Part shown: positions 1 to 10,844 of the stretch, piece by piece
How positions within the stretch are numbered: position 1 is the stretch's first letter
Layout of the letters: every line of letters starts with the position of its first letter
From: Heligmosomoides polygyrus polygyrus
Taxonomy: Eukaryota > Nematoda > Chromadorea > Rhabditida > Heligmosomidae
NCBI GenBank assembly: GCA_947396885.1
Contig: OX377201.1
Coordinates: forward strand, 22,855,923 to 22,919,922
Direction of reading: 5' to 3'
Length of the DNA stretch: 64,000 nt
The notes under the pieces: generated by a model
What the model saw: only the letters and a program-made list of their open reading frames with translations
Told to the model about the DNA's origin: nothing
The model's database searches: none
Translations under genes and position numbers: made by a program

Positions 1-1360
1 AAGCACGTCAACAAATTCACTAAGATACTGTCTCCTCTAAGATATGTCTAACTCTTGTTGGCGCTGCTTATCTCAAAACATTTTTACTCTCCACCTGACC
101 GGAGAGAATGTTTCCAGCTGCTGATCGTATTTTGAATGATTTGAGAAAACGCTAATTACAGAAAAAATTTTAAGCTACTTTTCCTTAATGGTTGACACCA
201 CACCCTCTCATCAGTGTGGGACCACGTGGCACGACGTCGTGTCATGCTCTCGATCTTGCAAAAAATCGATTGGTTCCACCCTCCAGGCACGCGAAAATCG
301 TGCGGTCGTCAACGTGTCAGCTTTCCAATGATAGGCTTTTAATTGCATTCTTATCAAATCTTTCTGTACTTAGCGGGCTGATGTCTGCATCGAGATTGTG
401 CACGCTCATAGAAAAGCTTCACAAATCGGGTTAGCAAAGAAGTTGGAACGCGAAGGGAAACCCTGGACCAGACATGAATGAACGAATAAATTCGATGTCG
501 AAATTATTCGAGCGAGCGAATGAGCGAACGAATTAGATTGACAGAAAATCGAGTAAGCTCCACTTTTCGTTTATTTGAATATTCGAATAGTCGAGCAATT
601 TGTTCGAATCAGTTTCTGTGCTTAAAGATTGCACATCTATTCGTTATTCCAATAAAGTCATTCAATCTCCTAATAAAGTTAAAATACTCGAATATAGCTC
701 CTTATCAATGTTCGAATACAAACGAATGTTCGAAAATCTATAAATATAGAATATTCGATCATTCGAAGGATCATCATTTATTAATTAATCTTAATTTTAT
801 TTTTCATAATTATTCTTAATTGATCGAATATATTTGTCCGAACACAACTATAGTGGACACCAGCGTACGTAGTACCGTTCTCCTCGTGCATGTTCTTCTT
901 CCACACTCTGAAGATAATTTGTTGCTGAAACTGATTTATTTTGCTGTCCAGCTGGTGCATTTTGTTGTCCATTCTTTGTTGGTAGTGAATTGTTTATGTG
1001 TTTATGCTACACTGCGTACGTCCGACTTTAGTTGGACCTGTTGAAAATGGAACATGAAACGTTTTCCTGATGTTTTCCATTGGAGATAACAGTTTGCAGC
1101 TAATTGTATTTTTTAATAAAGTTTGACGATTTGCCGGAAATTTAGCGAAAATTTTCCATTAAAAAAATTCGTTAAAAATTTAACGCACAGAGCACCGTGT
1201 GCATCTCTGCCGCTGACCAATCTTTTTTCTCGAAAAATGAGAAATTTATAAGATTACGAAGAATGTGCTCACTTATTGGGCAGGTGAATTAAAACTTCAA
1301 CGAAAGCTACGCAAGAGTTTTCTTGAATAAAAAACTGTTCTACTCTTTTTGCTAATGTGC
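1..1360. other. Gene-empty stretch with a TTCGAA-rich patch
   Basis: I see no convincing gene here. The only open frames are short and lack splice or motif support. Between about 500 and 845 the sequence is unusually rich in ATTCGA / TTCGAAT motifs (roughly ten occurrences), which suggests a decayed short-motif repeat rather than coding sequence. Confidence 0.5.
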
Positions 1361-1394
1361 TAATGCCTTGTAGACCACAGATATTGCTCCTTAA

Positions 1395-2680
1395 ACCGCT
1401 ACTTACCAGGGAAGGGTCTCAGGCGTAGGTCTCAACGGGGGAAATGGATACTACTATGAGAATCTCCACCCTTAATATAGTAGAAAAACAATCTCTACCC
1501 TTCATATAGTAGAAAAACATGTTTCGTTTTTGCTGAGTCCTTGAACCAAAGAGCCTACGGGCCCTCGTAGGTGGGGAAGGTGCTAGCCAGATGTTCGACT
1601 CCCGTGCTGTGCACTATTTTTGCATTTTTTCATGACCGCTGCCTCCTTCACCAGTTTGCTTCCTACACATTTCCTTCACCTCTATTTCACACTAAACTGT
1701 CAAATAAGGGTCAGATTCGTGATCAACACCCCAGATTCGTGATTAACACTCCATGACCTCGACAGCCGTACTAGTTACCCGTACCTGCTGTAACCTGTTG
1801 TAATAAGCATAAATTTCACAAACGGATGTCAGATTCGTAATCAGCACCCCAAATAACCCCCTCAACGAGGTTTTGGCGAAAAAAAATTTTTCAATCTCTC
1901 CTCGACCTCTGATGTCGTGAAAGTACAATAGTGCATTGGTGGTGGTTTAAATCAGCATACTTCCATCTCCTACACATTTATTTCACTCTAAATTCTCAAA
2001 ATGAGCTGTGGTTCACTCACGTTTCCCAGTTTCTGAATTATACAACGTTTGGTGTTTTTCAGCGAATGTTAAACAGTGACCTCACAGCAGGTACGGGTTA
2101 CAGCAGGTACGGAATGACTAGGGCTGTCGATGTCATAATCACCGATTTTGCCCAAACTTCTCCCAGAGGGGCTATTTGGGGTGTGATCACGAATCTGACA
2201 TTCGTTTTTAAAATTTCGGCTGAATACGGTAGGTGACAGCAGGTACGGGTGATTAGGCTGTTGAGGTCATGGGATGTTGATCACGAATCTGACCCTTTTG
2301 ACCAATTAGAGTGAAATATATGTGTAGGAGATGTGTAGGAAGCAAATTAGTGAAGGAGGCAGCGGATGCAAGAATAGCGCATAGCACGGGAGTCGAACTT
2401 CCGGTCTGACACCTTTGAAGCAGCCCCGTAACCTGCTGAGCCACCGACTCGCCTGCCGCAGAGCCTTTCGCCGCTTCCCATACAACAGCGCGCGCACGCA
2501 TGCACGTTTGCACACGCTGGCGGTGCGCTACTGTACCCAATGTTCGAGGACCCGTAGCTCTTTTGATTCAAAGACTCAGCAAAAACGAAACACGTTTTTC
2601 TACTACATGAAGGGTGGAGATTCTTGTAGTACTATCCATTTCCCCTGATCAGACGTACGCCTGAAACCCTTCCCTGGTAA
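1395..2680. repeat. Foldback element with long inverted arms
   Basis: The left arm (about 1400-1930) reads again, reversed and complemented, as the right arm (about 2680-2080). Matching landmarks are ACCAGGGAAGGGT..CAGGCGTA near 1407 and its complement near 2665, the GTTCGACTCCCGTGCT block near 1592 and its complement near 2390, and CAGATTCGTGAT near 1700 and its complement near 2285. The arms are diverged, with small insertions; the centre is about 1930-2080. A block of about 45 bp beginning GCTAATGCC.TGTAGACC lies just left of the element (1360) and again, in direct orientation, to its right (2753). No transposase is encoded. It is most likely a non-autonomous foldback transposon. Confidence 0.75.
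2388..2460 (-). repeat. tRNA-like promoter segment in foldback right arm
   Basis: On the minus strand an A-box-like TGGCTCAGCAGG is followed at tRNA-like distance by a B-box-like GTTCGACTCCC. A remnant of the B box recurs in the left arm near 1592. There is no acceptor-stem pairing, so this is not a functional tRNA. It looks like a tRNA-derived piece carried by the foldback repeat. Confidence 0.5.
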
Positions 2681-2907
2681 GTTCGATTCTACAACGTCAA
2701 GCTTCCATTGGAGAGCATCCAATTTAATGGGAAAATGGATAAAATGTTCAATGCTAATGCCCTGTAGACCCCAGACAAGTATTGCTTTCTAAAGCGCTGC
2801 TTGGGTTGGTGCGTCTCCGTGAAGCTGCCAACAATTGTTAATTGTTGTACTCATCCTACACATCCTACATAATCGCTCTCATTGTGTACATCTACACATT
2901 TAAATTA

Positions 2908-2913
2908 TTTATT
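2908..2913 (-). promoter_or_regulatory. Poly(A) signal of secreted peptide gene 1
   Basis: AATAAA on the minus strand, about 95 bp downstream of the TGA of the peptide gene. The equivalent signal is at nearly the same distance in the second peptide gene. Confidence 0.6.
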
Positions 2914-3007
2914 CAGTTATTAAATATCACATACAATATACAATAAACAGTTTCAATGCACACTTCATAAAGTTATATACAAAGCTGTACCGAAGCAGTG
3001 TTCTAAG

Positions 3008-3334
3008 TCAATATTGCATTGTATCGACCACAGGGTTCAACACCACTGTATGTGGACGCATGCGGAAGCCGCCGAGTCCTCCGACTCCCATCGGCCTTCC
3101 AGTACCGTATCCCACTGAAAACGAGACTTTTAGTGATTGGGCCAAAGACGGAGCGGCTGTTTTCAAGTTCTGCGGCTACTCACTGGCTGGTGGCGGCGGT
3201 GGTGGTCGGCCGTAGAGGCCACCCATCGGTCCGACCATTGGTCTGAGCATTGGTCTGGGGAACATCAGCTGCGACTGTGCGCTTTCGAAGAATGTAGCGA
3301 ACAGGGCAGCGATAAGCGCAGCGAAGAAACGCAT
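3008..3334 (-). CDS. Small secreted Pro/Met/Gly-rich peptide, two exons
   Basis: Exon 1 is 3334-3184 and exon 2 is 3114-3008 (minus), separated by a 69 bp intron with donor GTGAGT and acceptor TTTTCAG; the junction is phase 1. The product is 85 residues. Residues 1-22 form a signal peptide (MRFFAALIAALFATFFESAQ), followed by an RPM-repeat stretch, a run of six prolines, then GYGTGRPMGVGGLGGF and a short tail ending MQY. The start is chosen because the ATG lies 3 bases behind CATTTCAG, which fits a trans-splice acceptor. An AATAAA lies at 2913-2908, about 95 bp after the stop. I do not recognise the family. The same architecture recurs at 36.85-37.18 kb. It is probably a secreted or cuticle/gland peptide; the function is unknown. 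Confidence 0.75.
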
Positions 3335-4099
3335 TTTCTGAAATGGCTACATTTTGTGTAGATTCAAGCAACCTGAAACCGATTGAAAACAACGATAGCA
3401 AAACAGATCAGTTTCTACCGTGGCAGGACAGACAACTTGGTGCTAGGATTCTTGAGAACTCATAAACATTGGCGGCCACTAATGTAAAATGGGCAAGGTT
3501 AAAGGCAATGCAAACAAGGAGCCTGTCGCAGCGGTTGCCGATCCTTTTGTAGCTTTGCTATACCTTCCAGATAATGGTGTTATTAGTTTTATCAGTTAAC
3601 AACACACCAAGGAACGGTTCCTATTTAGTTACCTAAACAAGCAATAAATTGCCCCATGAAGCCCATAAGTTGCCCCAAAACTCAGGAAAGGTTCGATTAG
3701 AGGAGTAACAAGCGGGATTCGAGGCGACTGGTGGAAGGGCTCTTGGAGAGGAGGAACAGGGTTCGGGAGTCCTGTTGAGGGGATTCTCGGATTGAGGAGC
3801 GGATCCGTGGCGTCCTTCCGAAGGTGCTATCGGAGAGCACGAGCAGGATTCGGCACCCTGTTGACGAGCAGCAGCGGCAGTGTATTCGGTCCACTTCCGA
3901 CCCAAATTTGGTCGAGTCGTTGGCAAGGTGATAGACTGTACGCGACGATGGACGGCGCGAATTTTAAGGCTGCGTTTGTCGTGACAGCGCTGACAAATGT
4001 GTTGGAATATATCCAAGCGAATTCTTATCAGTCAGACTAGGAGTAGAGTATTCATTCTGCCATTCTGCACTCAATGGGTATCCATAAAGTGGAGTACCC

Positions 4100-4800
4100 C
4101 CCCCCCACTTTTACTTCTTCTTTTGTGTACGTATGAGATTCCTGATTCAGTTCAAAGGTTTAGAGTTTCTTGTAGAATATACGCGGACGATATAAAAGTC
4201 TACAAAGAAGTCAAGAACCAAGAAGCCTTCTGTTATGTCCAACCAGCTATAGACTTTGTAGAGAAATGAGTAAACTCCTTGGAATTAAGTCGCGTTGTCT
4301 TGTACGGTCAAAATAGGAAGGTCACCGCCCAACCTACACACTTAATGGATCAGTTATAGAACAACTTACTAATGTCCGAGATTTAGCTTTCCATTTTACT
4401 AGCAACCTAAACTTTGGACATCATTATAACAAACTTGTAAGGAAGGCTAACTATCGAATTTATAATTTATTTAAGGTACTGAAAACCGAAAATCAACCTA
4501 CTCTTGTAAGAGCCTACAAACCGTACGTAAAGCCGATTGTATAATGTTTCATTTAAGTTCTCAGTTCTTCTCTAAAGAAGGACATAAAACTCCCTTAAAG
4601 TGTTCAGAATAACTTCACCCGTAAGCTTTTTCTAAGATGTTGTGGTCTCAATTATGATAATACCAGACGTTTAACGGCCTGCTGGCCGCTGAACGTCTGG
4701 TTGGGGCTTCGCCCCAAACCCGGAGAATAGAACTTCTTCTCCTCTTTAAACCTTCTCTCATTCATTACAGAAGCAAAAACTGGTTTTGCTATATAGAATG
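4100..4800 (+). pseudogene. CR1-like LINE reverse-transcriptase fragment
   Basis: A conceptual translation with several stops and frameshifts carries IYADDIKVYKEV (the YADD catalytic motif of LINE reverse transcriptase) near 4180. The downstream region of the same family follows: blocks resembling NLNFGHHYNKLVRKANYRI (about 4405-4460), then a palm/thumb piece around VRAYKPYVKPIV and LKKDIKL. The order matches the better-preserved CR1-like copy at 29-31 kb. It is a dead, 5'-truncated copy. Confidence 0.7.
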
Positions 4801-4839
4801 GACAAAACAGGTTCATCACCTTCACTGAACCCCCGTAAC

Positions 4840-5450
4840 TGGTCCCTTATCACTGGTTCCCCTTTATTGTCAGCCCTTTTCCGGTTGACCCTTCACTGGT
4901 CTCCCCTTCCCCTTCGTCGGTCCCTACTACTGCTCCCACCTTCACTGGACCTCCCTTCACTGGTCCCCTCTTCGCTGGTCATTCTATCCTTCACCGATCC
5001 CCATTACTGGTCCCACCCTCACTGGCCCCCCTTTTATTCATTAACCCTTTTCTGGTCCCCCCTTCACTGGACCCCTTTCATCCCCATTCATCGATCCCCA
5101 TTACTGGCACCTTCCTCAGCGGTCCCCCTTCACCTGGTCCCCTCTTCACTGGTCAACTTTCTACCGGTCCCCCTTCACCTGGTCCCCTCTTCACTGGTCA
5201 ACCTTCTACCGGTCCCCCTTCACTGGATACCTCCCCCTCCTTCACCGTTTCCCCTTCACTGGACCACTTTCCCCCACCGGTCGCCATTACTGGTCCCTTC
5301 CTCGCCGGTCTCTTCTTCACTGGACCCCTCCCCCTCCATCACCGGTCCCCCATCACTGGACCCGTCCCCCCTCCTCACCGGTCCCCGCTGCTGGTCCTTC
5401 CTTTATTGGTCAACCCTTTACCGGTCCCCCATTACAGGTCCCACCTTCAC
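4840..5450. repeat. Pyrimidine-rich minisatellite
   Basis: A degenerate tandem repeat based on TTCACTGGTCCCC / TTCACTGGACCCC, dozens of imperfect copies, almost purely C/T plus the ACTGG core. It produces a 236-residue plus-strand open frame (4786-5496) that is only the repeat translated, so I do not call a gene. Confidence 0.8.
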
Positions 5451-5451
5451 A

Positions 5452-5701
5452 GGTGACACGTCCTCTGAATCCGGAACCCTCGCGCGACATCGGTGACACC
5501 TCTCCTCAACCCGAACGTCCTTGGTGGGACATCGGTGACACGTCTTCTGAACCCAGATACCTGTTGACCCATCTCGCTGACACCTCTTCTAAACCCGGGC
5601 GCATGTTGAAGGAGGTGGGGGACATCTCTTCCCAACCCGCACCTCCTTTGCGCGACATCGGTGACATGTCGTCTGAACATAGACGCCTGTCGACAACTTC
5701 A
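5452..5701. repeat. 42 bp tandem repeat, six units
   Basis: Six units, the first 40 bp and the rest 42 bp, each starting with GGTGACAYSTCYTCTGAACC or close to it. Because 42 is divisible by three, the plus frame gives a 14-residue periodic peptide (GDTSSEP-like start in each unit). It directly abuts the C/T minisatellite. No splice sites, start context or downstream gene support coding use. Confidence 0.8.
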
Positions 5702-5839
5702 ACTGGTAACAACTACAACCCCGCCTCCCCCCCCCCCTTCCCCATACTTCCTCCCAATACACTCCTTCTGCACTTCTGTGCAAGCAAACACACACACGCA
5801 CTCACTCACACAAAGACAAACGACCGTTCTCGCTTATAA

Positions 5840-7465
5840 ATATATAGTAGGATAGGATTCCGAGTGGGTCCGACAGGGCTGAGATGTTTAGTTTGTCCAG
5901 CCTTCAGACTAGACGAATGAGAGCGGATTTAGTCATGTTGTTCAAAATTACGACAGGAAGGCTTTTCACTGACCCAATTGGATTTTTTGGTGCCCCTTCG
6001 ACAATAACAGAAGAGGTCATCTCAGACTCTACCAATCTTTCCCAATGTCGAAAGTGAGGTAAAGTTTCCTCACTCACAGGAGCATCAGAGAGGTCAACAT
6101 CTTGCATTCTGAGAATGCGGATATTGTTAACATGTCACAATCTTCTTTTAAACCTCTAATTGCGCTAAGGTTTCGTTGGGCTTGTTTCGTTACTAAGTGA
6201 CCGAGCTCGTTAACTTCAGCTTGTTTTCGTGACAATCTTACCGCATGTGATTGCGATCCGTGACTTGGAAAAAATCTGGTGCAAACGAACAGCTCACAAG
6301 GATAGCGATCATAGAAAGTATTGGGGCTTTAGAGGAATATTAGTGCAAAGCAGAGGAGGTACTTGCTCATGAAAACTCTGATGAGACCATTTTTCTAGGC
6401 TCACCTTGACAAATGTGTTGAAGTCCAGTGAATGTACGCTTCCAACCATCTTCAACGATAATTGTACCAATGGTTCTGATCCCACCTACACCTATGCGAA
6501 GCGCGCCCAGTCCACAGGGACGTCCTTAGGTCCGTTCAAGGATCAGCGGCTGACTATTAACAACTGACGCCATCGTGATAACACTCCAAGTGGAATGACC
6601 TAGCTAAGGATCACAGTAACGACTTGCCCATAAGGTATGAGCGAGACAAAGGCGCAAGTGGATCGACCGGTTGGCTGCCCTGCCCTCTCCACTTCAGCCT
6701 TTTATATGACCATTTCAAGGCAGCTGTTAATTAAATGAGCTTCTCGGTTGTAAAAAGTTCTCATTAGTGGACTGTCGCCCACATAACTCGTCCGTCAGAG
6801 ATGAAGTAAAATCTGGAATGAATCGAAAGTTCAAATCTCAACGCTACGTCTTATAACGAAGAGCCTACGTTTTTATTAAACTTGTGGCCCTTGATTGCTG
6901 CGGTGAAAAAATGAAGGGTAGCAATACTCATTTCTTACATGCAGGCGAAGACCAGACAGCGTAATATGCTACCAAACTCGTCCATTGAGATGCATTTGCT
7001 CTCCTGAAGTACTTACAAGGGACTTCTAGAGGCTTACTCCCAAACGATTCTCAACAAGACATATTTTGCGAGATGCCTTAGTATATAGAGAAGCTAAAAC
7101 AGGCTGCTTTGATGACGCTCAATTTGGGAACTTCTTTGCATAACTCCTGCCTGCATAGAATGGCCTTAACAATCAATTATGAGGGCTCACTGAGTGACGG
7201 TTTCAAAGCAAGTCACCGTTGGTTGCGCGGATTTAAAAGAAGGTGGTGCATCGTTTCTCGCCCACTACTTTGATCTCGAGGAGGACTTTTTCAAACAGAG
7301 AAGCAACTTGTTTGGAGGCGTGATCATTTTAAATAGGATCTTCGTGCCAATATGAAATTGTCATTGCGAAGACGAACTCTTTCTGGTAATCTTTCCCTTT
7401 GCGATATGACATAGAGAGCTTTGGTTATCGTAGTAGATTTTTTTAGGAAGTGCAAAAAACCCGCA
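5840..7465. other. No recognisable feature
   Basis: About 1.6 kb of unique-looking sequence without an open frame above 70 codons, repeat structure or splice-bounded coding signal that I can support. Confidence 0.4.
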
Positions 7466-7467
7466 CC

Positions 7468-7540
7468 ACAGCGGAGTCGAACCACAAACCTCCCCGTCCC
7501 ACAACGCCGGACCTCTACTTCCTGCGCCATCACCGCCCGG
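7468..7540 (-). repeat. tRNA-like sequence (SINE head or tRNA pseudogene)
   Basis: On the minus strand, GATGGCGCAGGAAGTAGAGG resembles a tRNA A box, and GGTTCGACTCC is a perfect B box about 40 bases later. The flanks do not pair into an acceptor stem and the anticodon arm is not convincing. Most likely a tRNA-derived repeat. Confidence 0.55.
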
Positions 7541-9005
7541 CAGGCAGCTCAGTGTCAACCCTACTTGAGCTCGATATCTTGTGATTGGCCCGCTCTGCGT
7601 GGACCTAGAGGGCAAAGGAGCCTGCTATGGAAATGGTCCATAACTCCGTTCACAGATGCGCACAGCAGAAACGAAACACATATTTGGAATCAGCGTTCGA
7701 AGCTGCATCCAGTGATATACGTCTCACCTCAAAGTCCCATGGTCACATAGTATCCTTCTCTTGCTAGCCTACGTTGGCTCTATTCCTACTGAATGTCCTA
7801 TCCTGATCAGCTTTGGAGCACTCTCCGTCAACGGTAACCAGGTATCTGATTGTGACCTCTGAACATTCCTCAACATTACAACGTAGATAACTTCGTGGGA
7901 GCTTCTTCAGGGCGGAGATCCGACAAGTACAGCCACGACACGGTTTGAGAACGCTGTCAGCTTGCTAATTATAATCATTATTGTAACGAGCTAGAAAGCG
8001 TTCGGTAAATAGTTGTCTACATAGCGTACTGCAACGCAGTGCACTATTATAAAATAACGTCACTTAGAGCTCTATAAAAAATTTGCTGAAAACTCGGGAT
8101 CCTGTCAGCTTGACAGAAGAAGAAACAAAGGTGAACACAAAGTTCAGTTTGTAAAGCACTCGTTTCGCATCTGAAATTGAGACGAGTATTTTATAAAGAG
8201 GAGATACTCGGGCTCATCAGCTAAGTTTTCTTCAGTTTGCTCTACATGTACCTCGCAAGTTAATTTGTAAAATTTGCAAAGCACACGGTATTGTCGAAAA
8301 ATAGTAAAGATCAATTTCTTTCCTAGCAGGAGCTACGGTAAACCGGCAAGTATGCAAGTTGAATTTGATTATACATTCTTAACAACTATCAATCCTCCCT
8401 TCCATGTGGTGCATCTTACAAACTTTGTACTTATTTCCATAGTTAGCTCACTATTTTGTCACCGATATTAAACAGTAAATAGTAAAAAAGTAGAGGTTGC
8501 GAAAATGAAAAAAAGAGTTGGATGCACGGAACACCGCAAATTGACACATTTCAGATAAATTTGATATCAAATTCATTGTTATGATAAGGCAAGGAATTGA
8601 CACGAGATTCATTTTGACAGCGTTTCAGTTTTTAAACCGGGCGGGCCCTCTTCGAAAGGCATACTTAAACGTGACTGGCGAATTTGCGATGTGTCAGGTC
8701 AAAACAATTAAAAGCCTCCTTAATTTTGACGCTGGTGTTCGCCTAATTTTTACAGGCGTTCACCTAATTTTTAATGGCAGTGCAAGTATAATGATGGACA
8801 ATATGATAATAAAAGCTTCTGCAAACTTTAGTGGGAATTTGTTACCTTAAAAATTTAAAAATTATAAGATCTCCCATCTTTACCGATGAGCCACCGAGGA
8901 GGTTTTATAATGAACGTGGTTTGTCTGAAGAGAGGTGGCAAAACAAACCATTGGAGTTTATAGAAGATAGAAGCTGTTAGGAGGATATTTAGTCGCGATC
9001 AAAAC
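7541..9005. other. No recognisable feature
   Basis: AT-rich sequence with no supported gene or obvious repeat. Confidence 0.4.
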
Positions 9006-9006
9006 T

Positions 9007-9085
9007 CTTGCGCCAGGCGGGACTCGAACCCGCATCTTCTGCTTTCCGGGCAGCGATGTTCGCCTTACACCCTCGTCGCTGTTTG
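9007..9085 (-). repeat. tRNA-like sequence, probably pseudogene or SINE head
   Basis: Read on the minus strand it has a perfect T arm (GCGGG TTCGAGT CCCGC) and a CTGC/GCAG stem around a 7-base loop whose central triplet would be GGA. Base 33 is C instead of T, the expected A box is weak (GACGAGGGTGTAAGGCG), and the 3' CTGGCGC has no complementary 5' acceptor strand. I therefore do not call it a working tRNA. Confidence 0.5.
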
Positions 9086-9960
9086 ACCGAATAGAACATC
9101 CACGACATCTTCTATAACAGCTTCTATCTTCTATAACAGCCGCTCTAGGCTAAAGCAAAAATGAAAAACATTGGAGTTTACTTTTGCTATTATTTTTCTA
9201 TAGTATTTATGTTTAATATAAAAATTCATAATGGGATGCAAAAAAACTCGTTCTGCGTCGAACATGAATTGGTCGGATAAACGAAAAAATGCGTGGATTT
9301 GGTTTCAAGCAAAAAAAATGTGGGTAGGAAAATGTCCTAATGCAACCGGATTTCGTCCTACGAATAACATATCTGGCCGCAGCTGAATTTAATTATTTTG
9401 GCCAGCATCTGAATTGATGTACAGACGGCAGACGAAATGTAAAAAAGCAGCAAAAAATAGAAAAACGAGAAGGAAGGAGAGAACGAAGACGTGCTGCGGG
9501 TAGTGAGGTGCAGTGAGCTTGGCATCGGCTTGACTTGAGCGGTAGAAGAGCTAGTGAACCCTTGCTGGCAGAGCACGGGTATTCGCATTAGCAGGTGCCT
9601 TATTCGGCGAAGAATTCCTCACTGACGAGCTGTTCTAGAGAGGAGAAAATAACAGGATATCTGGGCCTACCTCAGAGTATGTAGTCTGGAGGCGGCTGGT
9701 GCTTGTTCACCTTCAACTATTTCCTGAACACGTCTACCTCCGGGTTTTCGTGGGAAAATAGTGAAAATCAGCAAAAACAATTATCCATAAGGCATAATAA
9801 TATTACGTTCCTTCTCTTCGAGCCCACCTGACGAGCAGAAATCACATTCCATTGGAAGGCTGTTCTATCAACAACAACAAAGAACAGCTTTGAGCAGTTC
9901 CCGGTTCTTCTCCTCACCTTCATACATACCTGCAGAAGATTAGTCCCCAAACTTTTCCAG
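9086..9960. other. No recognisable feature
   Basis: No supported gene; short open frames only. Confidence 0.4.
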
Positions 9961-9966
9961 CTCTAT

Positions 9967-10031
9967 ATCTTACAAAGGATCTATCCTAATCGGAGGGAGC
10001 ATATAGCGATCTATCCTAATCGGGGGAGCAT
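9967..10031. repeat. Short direct repeat, two units
   Basis: GATCTATCCTAATCGG..GGAGCATATAGC occurs twice back to back (unit about 32 bp). Confidence 0.6.
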
Positions 10032-10691
10032 ATAGCGATCGCGCCTCCATTTTCTCTCTCTCTCTCTTGAACTACGACGAGAGAATCGGCTACTGTCTCA
10101 TAATGTGAAGATTTTGAATATAGTGAATATGGTTGTGTGGCATGCGATGCACCTATGCAACTGGCACCTTACGATTGCCCTCCCCCCTACTAGGATAGAT
10201 CCTTGAAAAGTTTGATCGTATAGTGCTCACAAGAGTGACTTGTGCTGGACTATTCAAAGAGATCAAATCCAAGTTCGACTTTGAAACGAAAGAGAGACAA
10301 AACTCCACTAGAATTGCTGCTATGCAGTAACTAAAGCTACTCTCACCGTCTTAAGGCTCTCGAATCCAGAACTCGACTACTGTGTGTACAACATTGCGAA
10401 GTCATGATCGGAGTGGATGGTGCTCCCGTTATATTTTTCTGCCACATTCTGACGGCAAGGTTTTGTTTGTGATTCGTTGTTGTGTGACATTGCGAATTCG
10501 TTCCTAAATCACAGCATCTACAAACATCCATGACGACGCCACATGTACTCAGGCAAACGATCACTAGCACCCGAACAGAAAAGCAGGGCTAGCCTCATGG
10601 TTGTACGGCTAGTCGAGATGACGTCACAAAACAGTCGTTGCTATCCTGTGGCAGCCTTCTCCAGTGAGGAGGCTACTGTTGCTAGTGTTGG

Positions 10692-10785
10692 AATTAGCTG
10701 GTGCTGTTCTGTTGTAGGGGGCCCACGCAACAGAACAGCACCACCTAGCGTGGGCCACCCTGCAACAGAACAGCACCAGCTAATT
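10692..10785. repeat. Inverted repeat, hairpin-forming
   Basis: AATTAGCTGGTGCTGTTCTG... at 10692 is matched by its complement ending at 10785, with arms of about 37 bp. The centre contains a further short copy of the ACAGAACAGCACC block. It resembles a tiny MITE. Confidence 0.75.
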
Positions 10786-10810
10786 GCCCCTACCTTCGAA
10801 CCTCCTACGC

Positions 10811-10843
10811 TCGTGTAGCCCCTAAAACGGTTAGGGGCCACAC
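10811..10843. repeat. Short hairpin
   Basis: CGTGTAGCCCCTAA and TTAGGGGCCACACG pair with one mismatch around a 4-6 base loop, 26 bp to the right of the previous inverted repeat. It may be part of the same small element. Confidence 0.55.
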
Positions 10844-10844
10844 G

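Noticed and set aside
4786..5496. 236-codon plus-strand frame
   Set aside because: Pure translation of the TTCACTGG(T/A)CCCC minisatellite; no start context, splice site or domain.
9007..9085. Functional tRNA gene, anticodon GGA
   Set aside because: Acceptor stem does not pair, the A box is poor and base 33 is not T; kept only as tRNA-like.
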